From positions 866,368 through 930,367 of the forward strand of contig NW_026570280.1 in NCBI RefSeq assembly GCF_019649055.1: a DNA stretch of 64,000 bases, written 5' to 3'. The translations under genes and the position numbers were made by a program. Below the pieces are notes generated by a model. The model saw nothing but the letters and a program-made list of their open reading frames with translations, ran no database searches and was not told the DNA's origin. Source of the stretch: Paramacrobiotus metropolitanus (taxonomy: Eukaryota; Tardigrada; Eutardigrada; Parachela; Macrobiotidae). Positions 1 through 12,400 of the stretch are shown here, in pieces (positions within the stretch are counted from its first letter, which is position 1; each line of letters starts with the position of its first letter).

Positions 1-47
1 GCATTTGGTTGGCTTACGCCAGCGTTTCTGACTGTTAATCCGATTGC

Positions 48-1881
48 ATGATGGACAAACTAGCGAATATTCCAAGGGCTACTGGCGGTGTTTTGGCACT
101 TAGCACTGCGGAAGTCCTCTTGGCAATTGTGGGATTCGCAGCACATTTCTACAACCTGTTTTACGGTAAGAAGCGGAATAGCGAATGCAGTTATTTATTT
201 CCGGCAAGCTGTACTAGTACGCTTTTATCCGGCACTGGAACGGCACCGTAAATTTTACCTATAACAAAATCAGCTGTAAGTTATATAATAAAGTTTGCAT
301 TGATAATGACATAGAAATTTATTTTTTTTCTTCCGACGTTTGTGGTTTAACTATTCATTTCCGTCAAGTTTTTTTCAACCATGAACCATCTGCCCTATCG
401 TAGCTCATTAATTATCCGCAGGTTTTATTCTGAAAAATAGATAATTATAAAGATTCGGACGGGGTAGACAGAGCGCAAAAGATATGACTCACAGCTGGCA
501 CTATTCTAATTTCCCATGACATCAGCTGCGTGTAAAGCCGGTTACTACTCTACGTACAAACTACAAACTGTGTCTGCGACGATGTCATTGATCACATGCC
601 GTACCGGTTTTAGCTTTCATCGATTGGCAGTACATACTGATCTGCAATACATGACTGTACTGTATATACGTAACTGAATATTACCGTAAATGTTAAGATT
701 AGTGTGTCCTTGCTGCTGTATCAGTACCATGTACCGTTCCATATTAGTGAAAGCACGACGACCGTATTTACCGAATTATTGAATATAATTATTACTTACC
801 TTGTATTCACGGAACAGCCGGCTGCAATTTCAATAACATTATATAGTGTATGATGTTGGAGGAGACCGATTACAGTTTTCCAGCAAAAACCAAGAAAGTA
901 ATGCTTGTGTTATTGAAAAAAATTTAGGGATGAAAATTTATTTAACCGGCACGGATATACGTTTTCCTGGTTCGTTGCAACAATTTTAGTGAAAGCATTA
1001 TTTTTCCCATTTTGGGAAATTGAGATGAAGATAAATGTATCGTAAATGTATATATGCACAATAGTGCATGCACCTGTACGTACACTACATGTACATACGC
1101 AATAGTTTGATACAATCATGTTTTGCACATACATACATATACACAATACATGTACGTACATATACACAGTACATACTTTGATACATGTACATGTACATAT
1201 GTACACAATATTTTCATTTTCTCTTCAAGACATTATTTTATCTCTGTAGAATCTTCTGTATATTGTTTTGCAGGGATACTGGCTGATACCGACGACAGTG
1301 TTCCAATGGTGCAAACGCTGGTCTTTGTCGTTTCCCTCCCGTTGTACGGAACGCAGGTGGTATGCGGTGCCCGTTTCATGCTGGCCGGTGTGCGACTACT
1401 CCGTGGCCAGAGAAATTCCGCCTTCTTCGATGACGGTGGCACTAATATTTCGGTGTGTGATTTGGGAATCTGCCAGATTTGGGCTTTAATGTGCTGCATC
1501 ATATGCCTGCTGGCCATGGTTCTCGCCTGGTTCTGCGAGGTCAGCTTCGCCGCTAACCGCCTCATCTCGTCCGCCAAACTGGACGTCCTGTATTCCAAAC
1601 CTGGCACTGTGGCCAGACCCATACCCGACGCGTGGAGTGCCGTCAAGCGAGCTTTCCAGGCGAACGTCACCGGACAGTTGGTGATGCTGGCAGCGGTTCT
1701 GCTGCTGATCGCCAGTGTCATCGTGGTGGTCGTCATCATGCGGCAAAGTAAAGCCGTCCGCAAAGAGCTGAAGTCGGCTGATCGGAACGCGGATGATCAC
1801 AAGTCTTCCAAGGAAGAGCACAAGCTTCTCGCCCGTGCGAAGGAGCACAACGGAACACCACCGCCATCGTATACTGCATAG
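48..1881 (+). CDS. Four-pass membrane protein, PPxY tail, copy 1
   Basis: Two exons, 48-165 and 1274-1881, joined in phase 1 across a GT-AG intron, give 241 aa. Exon 1 starts with two Met codons and holds the first hydrophobic segment (about residues 17-38). Exon 2 holds three more, ending with a Val/Ile-rich helix near residues 170-195. The tail is charged (Lys/Glu/Asp) and ends with PPSY, a PPxY-type ligand for WW domains such as those of NEDD4 ubiquitin ligases. Exon 1 is 118 bases in all five copies and both splice sites are conserved, which supports the model. I do not recognise the family; tetraspanin or claudin is not shown because their signature cysteine motifs are absent. Function unknown; plasma or endosomal membrane is an inference. 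Confidence 0.85.
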
Positions 1882-3179
1882 TGACGGGAAAGTGGCGACG
1901 GCGGTGAAGGACAAGCTGCCAAATGTGACCGTTTCCTGGCGGCGGGTCGTTGTATTCGTAGTGAATGACCTTTTAACAAAAACATCCTTGAACAACTGCA
2001 CGTTTTACGCGCGCAGAGAGAATCATACACTAAAATGCGAGTTCGTAGTACACTTTACTTAACTATCTGTCTCGATATCTGTGTTACAGCTTTTATGCGA
2101 AAATTTTCATGTCTTCTGCCCCAGGTTTTAGTCATGACAATGTGATGCTGTATGGCTGCGTCAGTTGCTTCGATTCCCCAAAGCATGACCCCCCCCATGA
2201 CTGTCATAATAATTGCCATTACCGATTCTGGAGAACCTTCTTATTAGCCACCGTATTTCCCGCTTCACGCTGCCATTACGGATTACCCAAGATAGTGAAC
2301 TCCGGTCACTGCAAACCCACCGTTAGCTGCTTATCCCCAGCCGACGTGCTTTCTCATCCTTGCTTTCCCCGTGTGGCGTTCCTTTCGCCATTTTAGGAAG
2401 GAATGCTGCCAAAAAACCATAGCTGCTGTCATGTTTCCGATGACTTAATTCCGGCTGAATCCACGATGTCATACAGCTTCACAGTTACTAACGTTTATTC
2501 TGTTATTCGATAATGCTAAACGGTTTGTAATGCGCACTGTCAAATTATAGGAACTTATCGAAAAGTAAAATAAAAAGGTTTTAATGAGACCGTTTTCTTG
2601 AAATCGTTCGAGGGGCTAATACTGTAATTTAAATTTGTCGTCCAATGTAATATTTATAGACCCATCCAGAGGTGATCCCCCCAAGATGAGACAGTGTTGG
2701 CAATACTGCCAAATAAATTTCCATGATGATTGTTGTTTATTTAACGCTTGCCCTACCTGTCTACTGGATTGTTAATTTTTATATCGCTTAGAAAGTTTGA
2801 GCGAAATACATTTGCTGAAAAAACAGAAACTTAAGCGAAGCAACGTGGTTTTTTATTTCTGACAATTTGTTTTGCTGTCTTTAAATTTCACCATTTCTAA
2901 AGACCTGAAATCTGCCGCTTGTTGTTGTGTGTTGATGAGTCATATGACTATCTTGGTATGCCAAGTAGAGAAGCAAGACCGAATGCCAACTATTAAAAAA
3001 AACTGAATCAACAAAGATCTGACAAAAACCTATAAAACGGAGAAGAAACAGGCCTCTGGCCGAAGACAAGTATCGCGGTTCCACCGCAGTACATTTTCTC
3101 GCTCTCGCCATTCAAGCATCGCCGATCTCCTAGCTTGCGCGATGTGCTTAAGGAAAATGGCCCGGCACATGGTGTCAGA
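1882..3179. other. 3' flank of copy 1, no gene seen
   Basis: The stretch at about 2044-2400 resembles the 3' flanks of the other four membrane-protein copies. The part near 2450-2500 is a paralogue of the sequence into which element A inserted downstream of copy 2, without the insertion. Short reading frames here look non-coding. Confidence 0.6.
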
Positions 3180-3400
3180 AATCGTATACATGCACTAAAA
3201 CTTTTGCTTTCGCGCACTCCGAATCACTTTTTTGTAATATTTTATGTAATTCTTGAACTAAATGGTTTGTATACTAATTGTTGTTAAAACCGTTAGCGCG
3301 CGCAACATCCGGTTGCTGACATATGGCGAACAAAAATGGGCGAAAAGTTCAAATGCATTGTCGTGTACCAGAAGTCTGGTTTTTTTTTATGAAACAGCCA
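3180..3400. repeat. Degenerate arm of the 31.4-32.1 kb inverted-repeat element
   Basis: Carries the blocks found in both arms of the element at 31.4-32.1 kb, in the same order: a cytosine-rich CGCGCACTCC block, then GCGCGCAACATCCGGTT, then a TTCAAATGCATT-like block. The opposite arm is missing, so this is a truncated or decayed copy. Confidence 0.6.
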
Positions 3401-3502
3401 CTGGCGTCTATAACACGGATCTGGATAACATTAACATTTGCATCTGTTAAAATGCTCACAATCGACTGTAGAAAAATTATAACACTCATGGAGATTCACA
3501 CA

Positions 3503-4336
3503 TCAACTTCTAGAAAACAAAAACAGTTCATTAAGATTGCGACTACACTCAACTGTACCAAGCACACAGGCAGCATTGCCCCGTTGTATTTCTAAACTGC
3601 AACGCTGCAGCAAAAACTGTTTCGCACGGCTTCCTCCCGTCTGCTCCCGAATACGTTTGGCTAAATCCGAAATATAACCACTGGTACTTGGTCCACAGCA
3701 TCCCATAGTTTCGAAAGCGAAAGGCTGGGCAATGTATCGATCCCTCAACTTCTCATATTTTCCCAATTTTCGAATCTCAGCGGCTTCCGCAGCAGCGCCA
3801 GGGTGGTCAGAAGTCTGGCCGATATATGTTGCCGCTAGCGTGTCAGCTACAGTGACATCCCACACTAAAGATTTTCCATATTGTCAAGGATACAGGGTCA
3901 TGCCATCTGATCGTTTTCCAGTTTCTAAGTCCGGGAGGTTACAAGATGGCCGATATTATAGCAGATCCGCAGGCCCGCTGAATTATGTTGTTAAGCGCGC
4001 TGTGGCGTCGCATCCGCCCTGAACTTTTCTTACAGCAAAGGCCATGATGACCGTACCTGTCAACCATTTCGCCACAACGGCATTCGTGCTCATTGCAAAT
4101 AAAAGCACATAAACGCAAAGCCACAGCCACTCGTCAATAACATCATCTAGAAGCTTTCCCAAACTGGACACAGGCAGCGCCGACAACCATGCAGATGACT
4201 CTTTTGTAGACAGGGCCAACAAGTGAGCTTTAGTGATAACGTCGGCATTGTCCACTAAGAAGCCTATTTCAGATTGCATACGGTAGAAGCTCCGTACATA
4301 GAATGGCATGGCGTCAGATAAGCAGTACGTTAGCAA
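3503..4336 (-). mobile_element. LINE 3'-end remnant
   Basis: Minus-strand frames carry the region that follows the reverse transcriptase in a widespread animal non-LTR retrotransposon group. Visible are an AWLSALPVSSLG block, a Cys/His cluster (CRCGEMVDRYGHHGLCC), WDVTVADTLA, an Ala/Glu-rich helix (AAAEAAEIRKLGKYEKL) and LLQRCSLEIQRGNAA near the end. Frame changes and a stop near 3890-3960 separate the blocks, so the copy is dead and 5'-truncated. The family match is from memory of this conserved tail. The upstream end abuts the TTCGGCC inverted repeat. Confidence 0.75.
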
Positions 4337-4382
4337 GATGAAAACTGCTTCAGATCTTTGTGCGGTTACACTTTGGTCCGCG

Positions 4383-5097
4383 TCCGATCACTTTGGCCGC
4401 GTTACATTTCGCCCGCACAGGTTCACTTCGGCCAACGTTCATTTCGGCCGTGGCTCACTTCGGCCAACACTCAATTCGGCCAACGCTCATTTCGGCAACT
4501 GGATGTTTCGGCCGTCATAGGTTTTCTTGGGTTTCCTACGTTTTCTAGGTTTTCTTAGATTTGTTAGGTTTCTTGGGTTTCTTAGGTTTCTTATGCTTTC
4601 TTATTTTTTTTTTGCTTTCTTAATTTTCTTATGCTTTCTTAGGTTATCCGCAGGTTACTTTTATGTTATCCTTAGGTGATTTATGATATGAATAATTCTT
4701 TCAATTTTTAATTTTTGTAGGTGTCTTACAGTTAAGTTTTCAGTACTCTTCCGATAGACTTCGTGACTTCCTGTTATTGAAAAGTAGACACGATGGTGAC
4801 AGTTAAACTTCAGAAACTGCTGAATCAAATTATTCGTGCCAAATGATATGAACGCGGCCATTTGCTATTACTTTTTTATCCAACGGTTTAAGTTTCCGAC
4901 AAATTTATATCCAATGTAACGTTTTTTTGTAAATCAAAGCAAAATGATCGTCGGCCGAAATGTACTGCGGCCGAAGTGATCGGCGGCCGAACTGAATGAC
5001 GGCCGAACTAAGCGACGGCCGAAGCGACTCACGGCCGAAAAACTTTGGCCGAAATGAACGCGGGCGAAATGAAAACGGCCGAAGTGATCGGTAGCCC
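4383..5097. repeat. Inverted arms made of TTCGGCC motifs
   Basis: The left arm (4383-4520) is a run of 15-20 base units containing TTCGGCC. The right arm (4950-5097) is its reverse complement, with units containing GGCCGAA. Both start with the same GATCACTT block, so the two arms pair over nearly 150 bases. Between them is a simple T/C/G-rich tract (TTCTTAGG-like, about 4530-4670). This looks like a non-autonomous DNA element with repetitive ends. A decayed relative lies at about 41190-41295. Confidence 0.75.
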
Positions 5098-5901
5098 ATC
5101 GACGGTGTGCCTGTATAAAAACAGCCAAGTTTCCCACACCGTCACTGTGCGGTTTCCTACAACGTCACTGTAAAATTTACCAGTACCGTGCACAGCGACG
5201 GTGCTGGTAAATTTTATCAGTTTCGTAACCTGTTAGGATGTAATTATTAAGCGCAATGGACTGATCAAGGGCCCAAGGCTTTCGAATTCTGTGGTGTTGC
5301 GCTACTTGATAAAGTTAAATAACGGCCATTTATTGGATGTTCGTAGAAGTTGGCGTAATGTAATGAGTAGTACGGTTCTGAGGATAAAGTAGGTAAAAGT
5401 GCGGCCGGTTCAGTAAAAAGTCGATAGATGTTAACATTCTGCGTGGTACAAGTAAAAGCAATAAAAAGCCTAATAATTATGTTCGTTAAAATATTGTTCG
5501 CTGGTCACGGAGTTACAACAGGTATCATGGAGGTTACTAACATCGACTCATTCGAAAGTCGAGGCATCGTACACCACAAAATCGGCATGTACATGCTTTG
5601 CTCGCGTCTAGTGTAATCGAGGAAGATGTACGATGAATACGTTATACGTTGTACGGTACCTGTTTTCCAAGTACCGCCTTCGTTCTGAGACTGCCGATCG
5701 ATAGACCTACCTCATGCGCCATGCGGCGTACTACGATCTCTGGTCTGAACAATCTGCGAAACCAGCTCGCTGTCTCGGCACCATAATAATTATTATAATC
5801 GTTCAGTATCGCAAAAGAAACTCTCGTATTATTTCTGAAACCGATTATTATAAACGGCATTCGCTTGACTAAAGCGCGAGTTTCTGGCTATTAATCCGAC
5901 T
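5098..5901. other. 5' flank of copy 2
   Basis: No gene seen. The block near 5640-5760, with GACTGCCGATCGATAGA, recurs upstream of copies 3 (near 26271), 4 and 5, so it is part of the duplicated unit and may hold promoter elements of the membrane-protein genes. Confidence 0.45.
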
Positions 5902-7645
5902 ATGATGACGGAGAAATCGACGATTCCAAAGGCTACTAGCAGTGTGTTGGCACTCAGCGTTGCGGAAGTCCTCTTGGCACTTGTGGGATTCGCAGCAAAT
6001 TTCTACAACATATTTTACGGTAAGAAGCGGGATAGCGGATGTCGTTATTTACTTCTGGCAAGCTGTATGCATCATCCGGCATTGAAACAGTACCGTAATT
6101 TACGTGTATTAAATTGAGCTTTAATTTATATGAATAATTTAATAACTTCCATTCTCTGTATGCGTCTTAACTTTTCTATTTCCGTTAAGCTTTTTTCAAC
6201 CATGAACCATCTGCCCTACCGTTGCTTATTAATTATCCACTTGTTTTTTAACTCTGCAAAATGGATAAATATTTATAAAGATTCGGACGGGGTTGACAGA
6301 GCGCAAAAGGTGTGACTCACAGCTGGCACTATTCTAACTTCCGCTGAGATCATGTACATGTAAAGCTGGGTACAAACTGTGCTTGCGAGGATGTCAGCAA
6401 TCACATGCGGTACCGGTCTCTTCGCTTTCATCGATTGGCAATTTGGCAGTAAATACTCATGTCTAGATAACCTTACTACCGTATGCAGTCTGCATATTAC
6501 CGTACATGTTAAGTGCGGTCCTTTCTGCTGTATAAGTACTGTATAAGTGCTGTTCGATATAAATACATCGCGACCGCATTACTGTGTCATTGAATATATT
6601 TATTACTTCCTTGTATTCACGGAATAGCCGGCTGCAATTTTAGTAATAATAATTCTTGTATGATGTTGGTGATCGACTACAGTACTACAGTGCATTGTCG
6701 ACCCACACTACTAAAACATCAAGGGGCTTAATTATTGGTAAACAACAGCATAGAATAATATCTGAGCTCGGGAAAAACAGACGGTAATACGAAAAAAAAG
6801 CAGTGCCTTTGTTTGTGAAACCAAATTGGAAAAGAAACAAATTTACTGAACCGGCAGTGGTATTCGAATTCATGGGTCGTTTCAAAAATTTCGCTGAAAA
6901 CGCGTTCCTGAGATTATTTTTCCCATTAGCGAAGTTTTACCTTAAACAGCATATGACGTAGCTTGATTTTCCTTGCAAAACATTATTTGAACACTCGACA
7001 GAATCTTCTATGTATTGTTTCACAGGAATATTCGCTGCGGACGAGAATGTTCCGATGGGGCAAACGCTGATCTTCGTCGTGTCCATCCCGTTGTACGGAG
7101 TACAGCTGGCATGCGGTGCCCGGTTCATGCTGGCCAGTGTGCGACTAATGTGTGGCCAACGAAATTCCGCCTTCTTCGATGACGGTGATATTCCCATGTG
7201 TGAGTTCGGAATATGCCAGATTTGGGCTTTATTTAGCTGCGGCCTGTGCCTGCTGGCCTCCATCTTCGCATGGTTCATGCAAGTCGGCTTCGCCGCTAAC
7301 CGTCTCATCTCGTCCGCCAAATTTGACGCCTTGTTTGCCACACCTGGCAGCGTGGCCAAACCCATACCGGACGCGTGGAATGCAGTCCAGCAAACTTTCC
7401 ATTCCGACCTCCCCGGACACATGGTCATGCTGGGAGCCATTCTGCTGCTGATCGCCAGTGTCATCGTTGTGGTCTTCATCATTCGGCAACGTATTTCCGT
7501 CCGGAAAGAGCTGAAGTCGGCTGATCTGAAGGCGGATGATCGCAAGGCCTCCAAAGAAGAGCACAAGCTTCTGGCTCATTCGAAGCAGCAGAACGGAACA
7601 CCACCGCCACCGTACAGTGACGAAAAAATGGCCATGACTGTGTAA
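5902..7645 (+). CDS. Four-pass membrane protein, PPxY tail, copy 2
   Basis: Exons 5902-6019 and 7026-7645 join in phase 1 and give 245 aa. The first membrane segment is in exon 1 and three follow in exon 2. The end carries PPPY, a PPxY motif, then a short charged tail ending MAMTV. Splice sites and exon 1 length match the other copies. The extracellular or lumenal loop after the second segment varies most between copies, while the last helix and the following SVRKELKSAD stretch are highly conserved, which suggests a cytoplasmic interaction surface. Function unknown. Element A lies 1.2 kb downstream, inside the duplicated 3' flank. Confidence 0.85.
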
Positions 7646-8817
7646 CAATAACCGTGACCTTTGCCTGGATTCACCATTAAGTTTGCTGTAAATGACCTTT
7701 AACTGAAATCGTTAATCATTTTTCTCGGTTTACACGTCGCTAAAATGCGAGTATAAATGTATAGATGACAGTGCTTAAATATCTGTCTCGATATCTGTAT
7801 TACAGCTTTTATCGGCAGATTTTTATGATACGTCTTCTGCCCCATAACTTTTATCTTAGCATATAGTAATGCGGCTCTGTTAAGTGCCTTGACTCCCGAG
7901 ATCTTCACCCGCTTGACTATCATAATAATTATCATTACTGATTCTGGAGGACTTCTTGTTATCTCCTGTATTTCCGATTCACATTGCCATTACCGATTAC
8001 CCAAGACGCTTAACTCCGGTCACTTCAAACCCACCGCTAGCTGATCACGCCCAGCCGATGTGCTTTCTCATCCAATGCTTTCCCCGTTGTAGCCATCCTT
8101 GCGCCATTTCCAGAAGGTGTTCCCGCACAATCATGGCTGCTTTTTTACCGACGACTTGCCCTGTTACGCAATGTTTAGTATAGCGTGAACACACTAATGT
8201 GTAATGTGACTGTTTCTAGTCGTTTATAGAGTGTTGTAAACTATATGAGTGTAATCTTACAATCTTCACTTTCCCATAATATTATCGTCCCATCGTACTT
8301 TACAACTCACTTTTACGCCTATAAAAAAGGCAGCCTGTCAATGTTAGAGGATTTGATTCTAATGCGACCGACCGAACGACATTAAACTACTGCCCATAAC
8401 CTGCTGTTGTCACGATCCTGTATTTCCATTACTTCATAGTGGATTATAGTTACGATAAGTCAAGCCGCTGCATGGGCCGCCGGAAAGGCCGTCCAGTTAA
8501 TATTATGTAGTATTTTAAACCTACAGAACGTTACATATAGTAATTAGCATACTTCTATATTCTGTATGGGCGCACTGAAAGCGCAAGCTTGCGTATTTTG
8601 TGGCACTACAACTGGACATAAGTAATAAGCAAGAAAAAGTAGTACTACAAGTAGTGCTTATGTCTCATCAGAACGTTTTAAGCCATATAAAACCCGGGAA
8701 ATGTTTTACTCGTACTTGTCATCGATACGGTGCATTTCAGTTCAGATTATTAGACTTCTGAATCTTTCAACGTATACTCGTTTTGTGTAAGGCTATGCTG
8801 AAGTTTTGATTCCGGTT
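7646..8817. other. 3' flank of copy 2, cut by element A
   Basis: No gene seen. It is similar to the 3' flanks of the other copies and continues on the far side of element A at 23137. A reading frame near 7956-8183 is the translated flank repeat, not a gene. Confidence 0.6.
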
Positions 8818-8823
8818 GCATCC
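8818..8823. repeat. Target-site duplication GCATCC, left
   Basis: GCATCC directly precedes the AG start of the left terminal repeat and recurs at 23131-23136. Six bases is the size known for Maverick/Polinton insertions. The paralogous site at 38104-38109 (reverse strand) has GCATCC once. Confidence 0.9.
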
Positions 8824-8943
8824 AGAAGAAAACGTACCCTGTATAAACACAAGATGGCGTCGGTTACGTCATAAACTGGAGTTGGGAGTTGGACTTTCCA
8901 GTTGCAATTCCCGGTTGGACTGTATAACTACAGCTCCCAACTC
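8824..8943 (+). repeat. Left terminal inverted repeat of element A
   Basis: Pairs with the reverse complement of 23012-23130. The first 95 bases differ at three positions, then similarity fades. It starts with AG, as reported for Polintons. An internal GGAGTTGGGAGTT is mirrored by AGCTCCCAACTCC, so the repeat can itself fold. It also contains AAGATGGCG and GGTTACGTCA. Confidence 0.93.
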
Positions 8944-9192
8944 CAACAGAAGAATAATCACAGCTGTACACTGTACATATTTCATACTGTATAAAACACG
9001 CTACACGTATTATGCAGTACTAATATCCGCACCCAACTCGATGATAATTATTATCTTTGCGCAAATTTTTATTTTGATTGTATTATATAATTGGTTGTCT
9101 GGATAGTGTTTTCAGTAACTGTTTAAAGTAAGTATTAAAGGCGCGAAATCGTAATAAATCACCATACATAAGCAAGAAAATATACCATCAAA

Positions 9193-9417
9193 ATGGCGCG
9201 CATAGTGTGTAAAAAGAACTTTTGCGAAGCAGTTATTGGATCATGCATTATTGTAATGTTAATTTTATTAATATTGCTCGAAGCCTTTTTCGGAGTAAGT
9301 CATAATATAAAAACCGGTATCAACAACTGTTCAGCACTGCAAGTTGAAGATTTAATCATTGGAAACGTCACCCCATGGTCGAGTGTTAAATTCCGTGTCG
9401 ACAATTCGACGCTTTGA
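9193..9417 (+). CDS. Small single-pass membrane ORF, element A
   Basis: A 74-aa frame with an ATG in a good context (AAAATGGCG). It has one strongly hydrophobic segment at about residues 13-33 (Ile/Leu/Val-rich) after a short basic N-terminus with two Cys, then a polar tail. Its last 66 bases run antisense to the final codons of polB. It lies between the left terminal repeat and polB, a place where accessory genes of such elements sit. No homologue is visible in element B. It could be a chance ORF; the membrane helix and start context favour a gene. Confidence 0.4.
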   Translation: MARIVCKKNFCEAVIGSCIIVMLILLILLEAFFGVSHNIKTGINNCSALQVEDLIIGNVTPWSSVKFRVDNSTL

Positions 9418-12400
9418 ATATGTAAGTCGAAACCGTTTATTTATTTCTTTTGCGGAAACCTCCAATTTTCGCTTATTTCGCGTAATATTAAAGGGATAGT
9501 TCGCGGTTATATCATTTGGCTGGTCTTGCGGTGCCAAGCTTTCTAATAGCATTTCCTTCAGGCTTTCGAGGTTCAACTGTTTCCTGGCTTTCCTTGTTAA
9601 GGTGAAGCCCTTGACCTTTATCGTTTCACTGCCAGTATTGGTGCGGTACGCGTAGCTTTTAGGCCCTGAAAAAATTTAAAGTTAAATATTTATAAGCTGT
9701 ACCGTAAAGCAGTTTATCTTAGATCCGAATGTACCGAGTGCAACAAATTCGTTGATGTGCTCATTAGGCTCCAAGGATGATGACAAATCCCCCAAACATG
9801 TTCCCACTGGCGGATCAGGCAATTCATCAGTATGAATATAAAAGATACTGTCTGCAAAGTGCACAGATAGAATTACAATATGAAAGTCAGTTTCGTAAAT
9901 GTCAGTACTTGCCAGTATCGTGATATAACAAGCGGTCTCCAACCATTTCCATAAACTTCAGCAAGTGCAAACGCGCATATGCAGTTGTGAATGCCGCAAT
10001 GACAACATTTGTCCTTTTGCTTGTTGGGATGTAATCTTTCTTAGAACGGTATTGAACAGCCATAATTTCGTCAGTCACCAGGTCGAATCCGGCAACTTCG
10101 TATTTATTAGAAAACAAATAATCATGGAAGACCTCTTTCTTTTCAACGAAGGCGGTATTGGATCTGTCCTCCTGCTGGCCGAATTTACCCCTGAAAAGAA
10201 AACGATCACAATTGATAATGAATCCTCCCAATCGAATTTATTCCACTTACCAAAAACTATTCAGCATTAGTTTGGACAACGCTCTTAACCCATCGTTTTT
10301 TGCGATGTTGCTTTTATCCAATAAAATATTTTCTTTGATAAAAAACTCTTCAATATATTTGTCTTTTTCTTCCTCCGTTTGACAGTTTGGTGGATAGCCT
10401 GACGCCTCTGTTTTGAGTTTCAAAAACAGATCTATGTATTCTCTAAATAAATATTGCATTTGCTCTGGATAGTGCCAAACAGAGTAAATCTTTTCAATGC
10501 GGTAGCCAGCTTCTATCGCCCGGTGAATTTCTGGTGTACAGCACGTTCCTTCCAATGCCCTGTCTTCATCTTCATGGCAGCACGGGGCGTTCACACGTTC
10601 CTGCACGCATTTTACACACAAAGGAAATGTAAGCTTGTCGATTCTGTACGGTAGTTCTGGGAGAAATAAAGACGGCGGTGGAATGATACGGCATTTTATC
10701 ACTCCGAATATGCTTTCCACTGGCGGGAAGTCTTTTGTGATAATCACCGGAGGTCCAACTGGATAGGGCAGATTTTTGTTGATGTAAGGGTACTCGCTGA
10801 TAACGTCAAGAGAATAGATTTTTTCGCCAGGCGCACATTTGTGGTACAGCTTGATAGCGTTTGTACGACCCCCGGTAAATGCATCTCGTGGGTGCATAGG
10901 CTCTTCAATTTTTGCTAAATCGACGGCTTGTTTGAATTCCAAGTCTTCTGCTAGGCGTGCATCGTAATCGTGCTCCCAGATTGAAACAACAGCATAACCC
11001 ATAGATTTAATTGCGTCAAGGCGCGAGTCAGTCGCTTTCTGGATTTTTTCCATCGGGCGATTAAGAAATGGATGCAGTGTACTTTTTGTCGTGCAGTCGT
11101 TGCAACCGTGCCACATACACCCTTACAATAAAAAACACAATCATGTCAAAAATTTCTGTATTCTCTAAGATTGTGATTCATTTAATTTACCTAAAAACTC
11201 ATAAACGGTTTTATTCCTTTGGTCGAAGCCATCTATTGTCCAATGACCTCGCGCTGCAGTTGCATATCGTTTTCCATTTCAATCCATCGGAGCCAACGAT
11301 CTCCTTTGGCAGAAGATTTTTTACCTTGGCCAGGAGGACTAATCAGCGCAATTTGATTTTTCGTTAACATCCGCGCTCTCCAAAGATAATTACACATTCC
11401 TGGAGTGGTAAGGCCTAAAGCAAATGGGCACAATCCATTCGTCACTTGTTGGAAGAGAGTTCGAAACTTCTCACATGCTTGTTGCAAAACAAGGACATCT
11501 TGTGAGCAATATCTACAAAAGAGTGAAATGAATACGACGGGGTGTAGTCAATGACAAAAATTACATAACCTAATAAAGTGAGCATTAAAGTCAAAATGAA
11601 TGTTGTGACGGCGTCGCTCTCTACGGAACCACTTTATAAAACGTTTACGTTCTTTCTTTTTCATGAGCTGGTAACCATAATCGTGTCGATCTGGCCATGG
11701 ACGGATTTTGTTCCAATTTTCTGGCTGATTTAGTTTGTGAGGAAAGTCTCCTTTAGTTTCTTGCAGTCCGAACGCTTTGGCAAAATTTTTGAGCGATGAC
11801 GGCACATAGTTCATGGAGTCACGGAATTTTATTTTAAGTTTTGAAATGTCCATCTGCACAACGTTGCTCCCGTTAAAAATTAAAGGGTGTGGAATAATTC
11901 CGTTCTTGATTAGATAGTTTAGCAGGAAATACCCATCAAATCCCTGAAAGTAACCTTTTGTGAACACATGCTTTCATAACGAATTTTATGAAGTTTTGAC
12001 ATTGTTTACCTTCAATTTGTGTGCAATAAAGGTGTACCCACGAAAGCGTTCGCTAAAGATGAATTCCCCCAATGCACTTGAAATATCACCGCTTATATTT
12101 CCATCTTCCGGAATGACAAATTTGTCATCTTTTGTTGCTATGACCGCTAAATTGACTTTGAAATCACCTGTCGCATCTTGAAACGTTTCAAGATCAAAGT
12201 ACGCTAGCTTATCGTTTAGGTGTTTAGCGTTTTCTTTATCCGTCAACTCAATGGGGTGCATGTAACATACATGGTTGTCTTCGGGCATGTAGAACAGTGA
12301 GCACGTTGGGCAATAAACGTCACCACAACGATGCTGTTGGTCGTCCAGATCAAGTTCAATATCATCGCTTTCATCGCCGCTGTCATTGTCGCCGTCATCG

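Noticed and set aside
4308-4558. Three overlapping plus-strand frames
   Set aside because: They are translations of the TTCGGCC repeat units.
8816-9106. Protein-like frame shared with 23001-23198 on the other strand
   Set aside because: The similarity is the terminal inverted repeat translated in both copies, not a gene.
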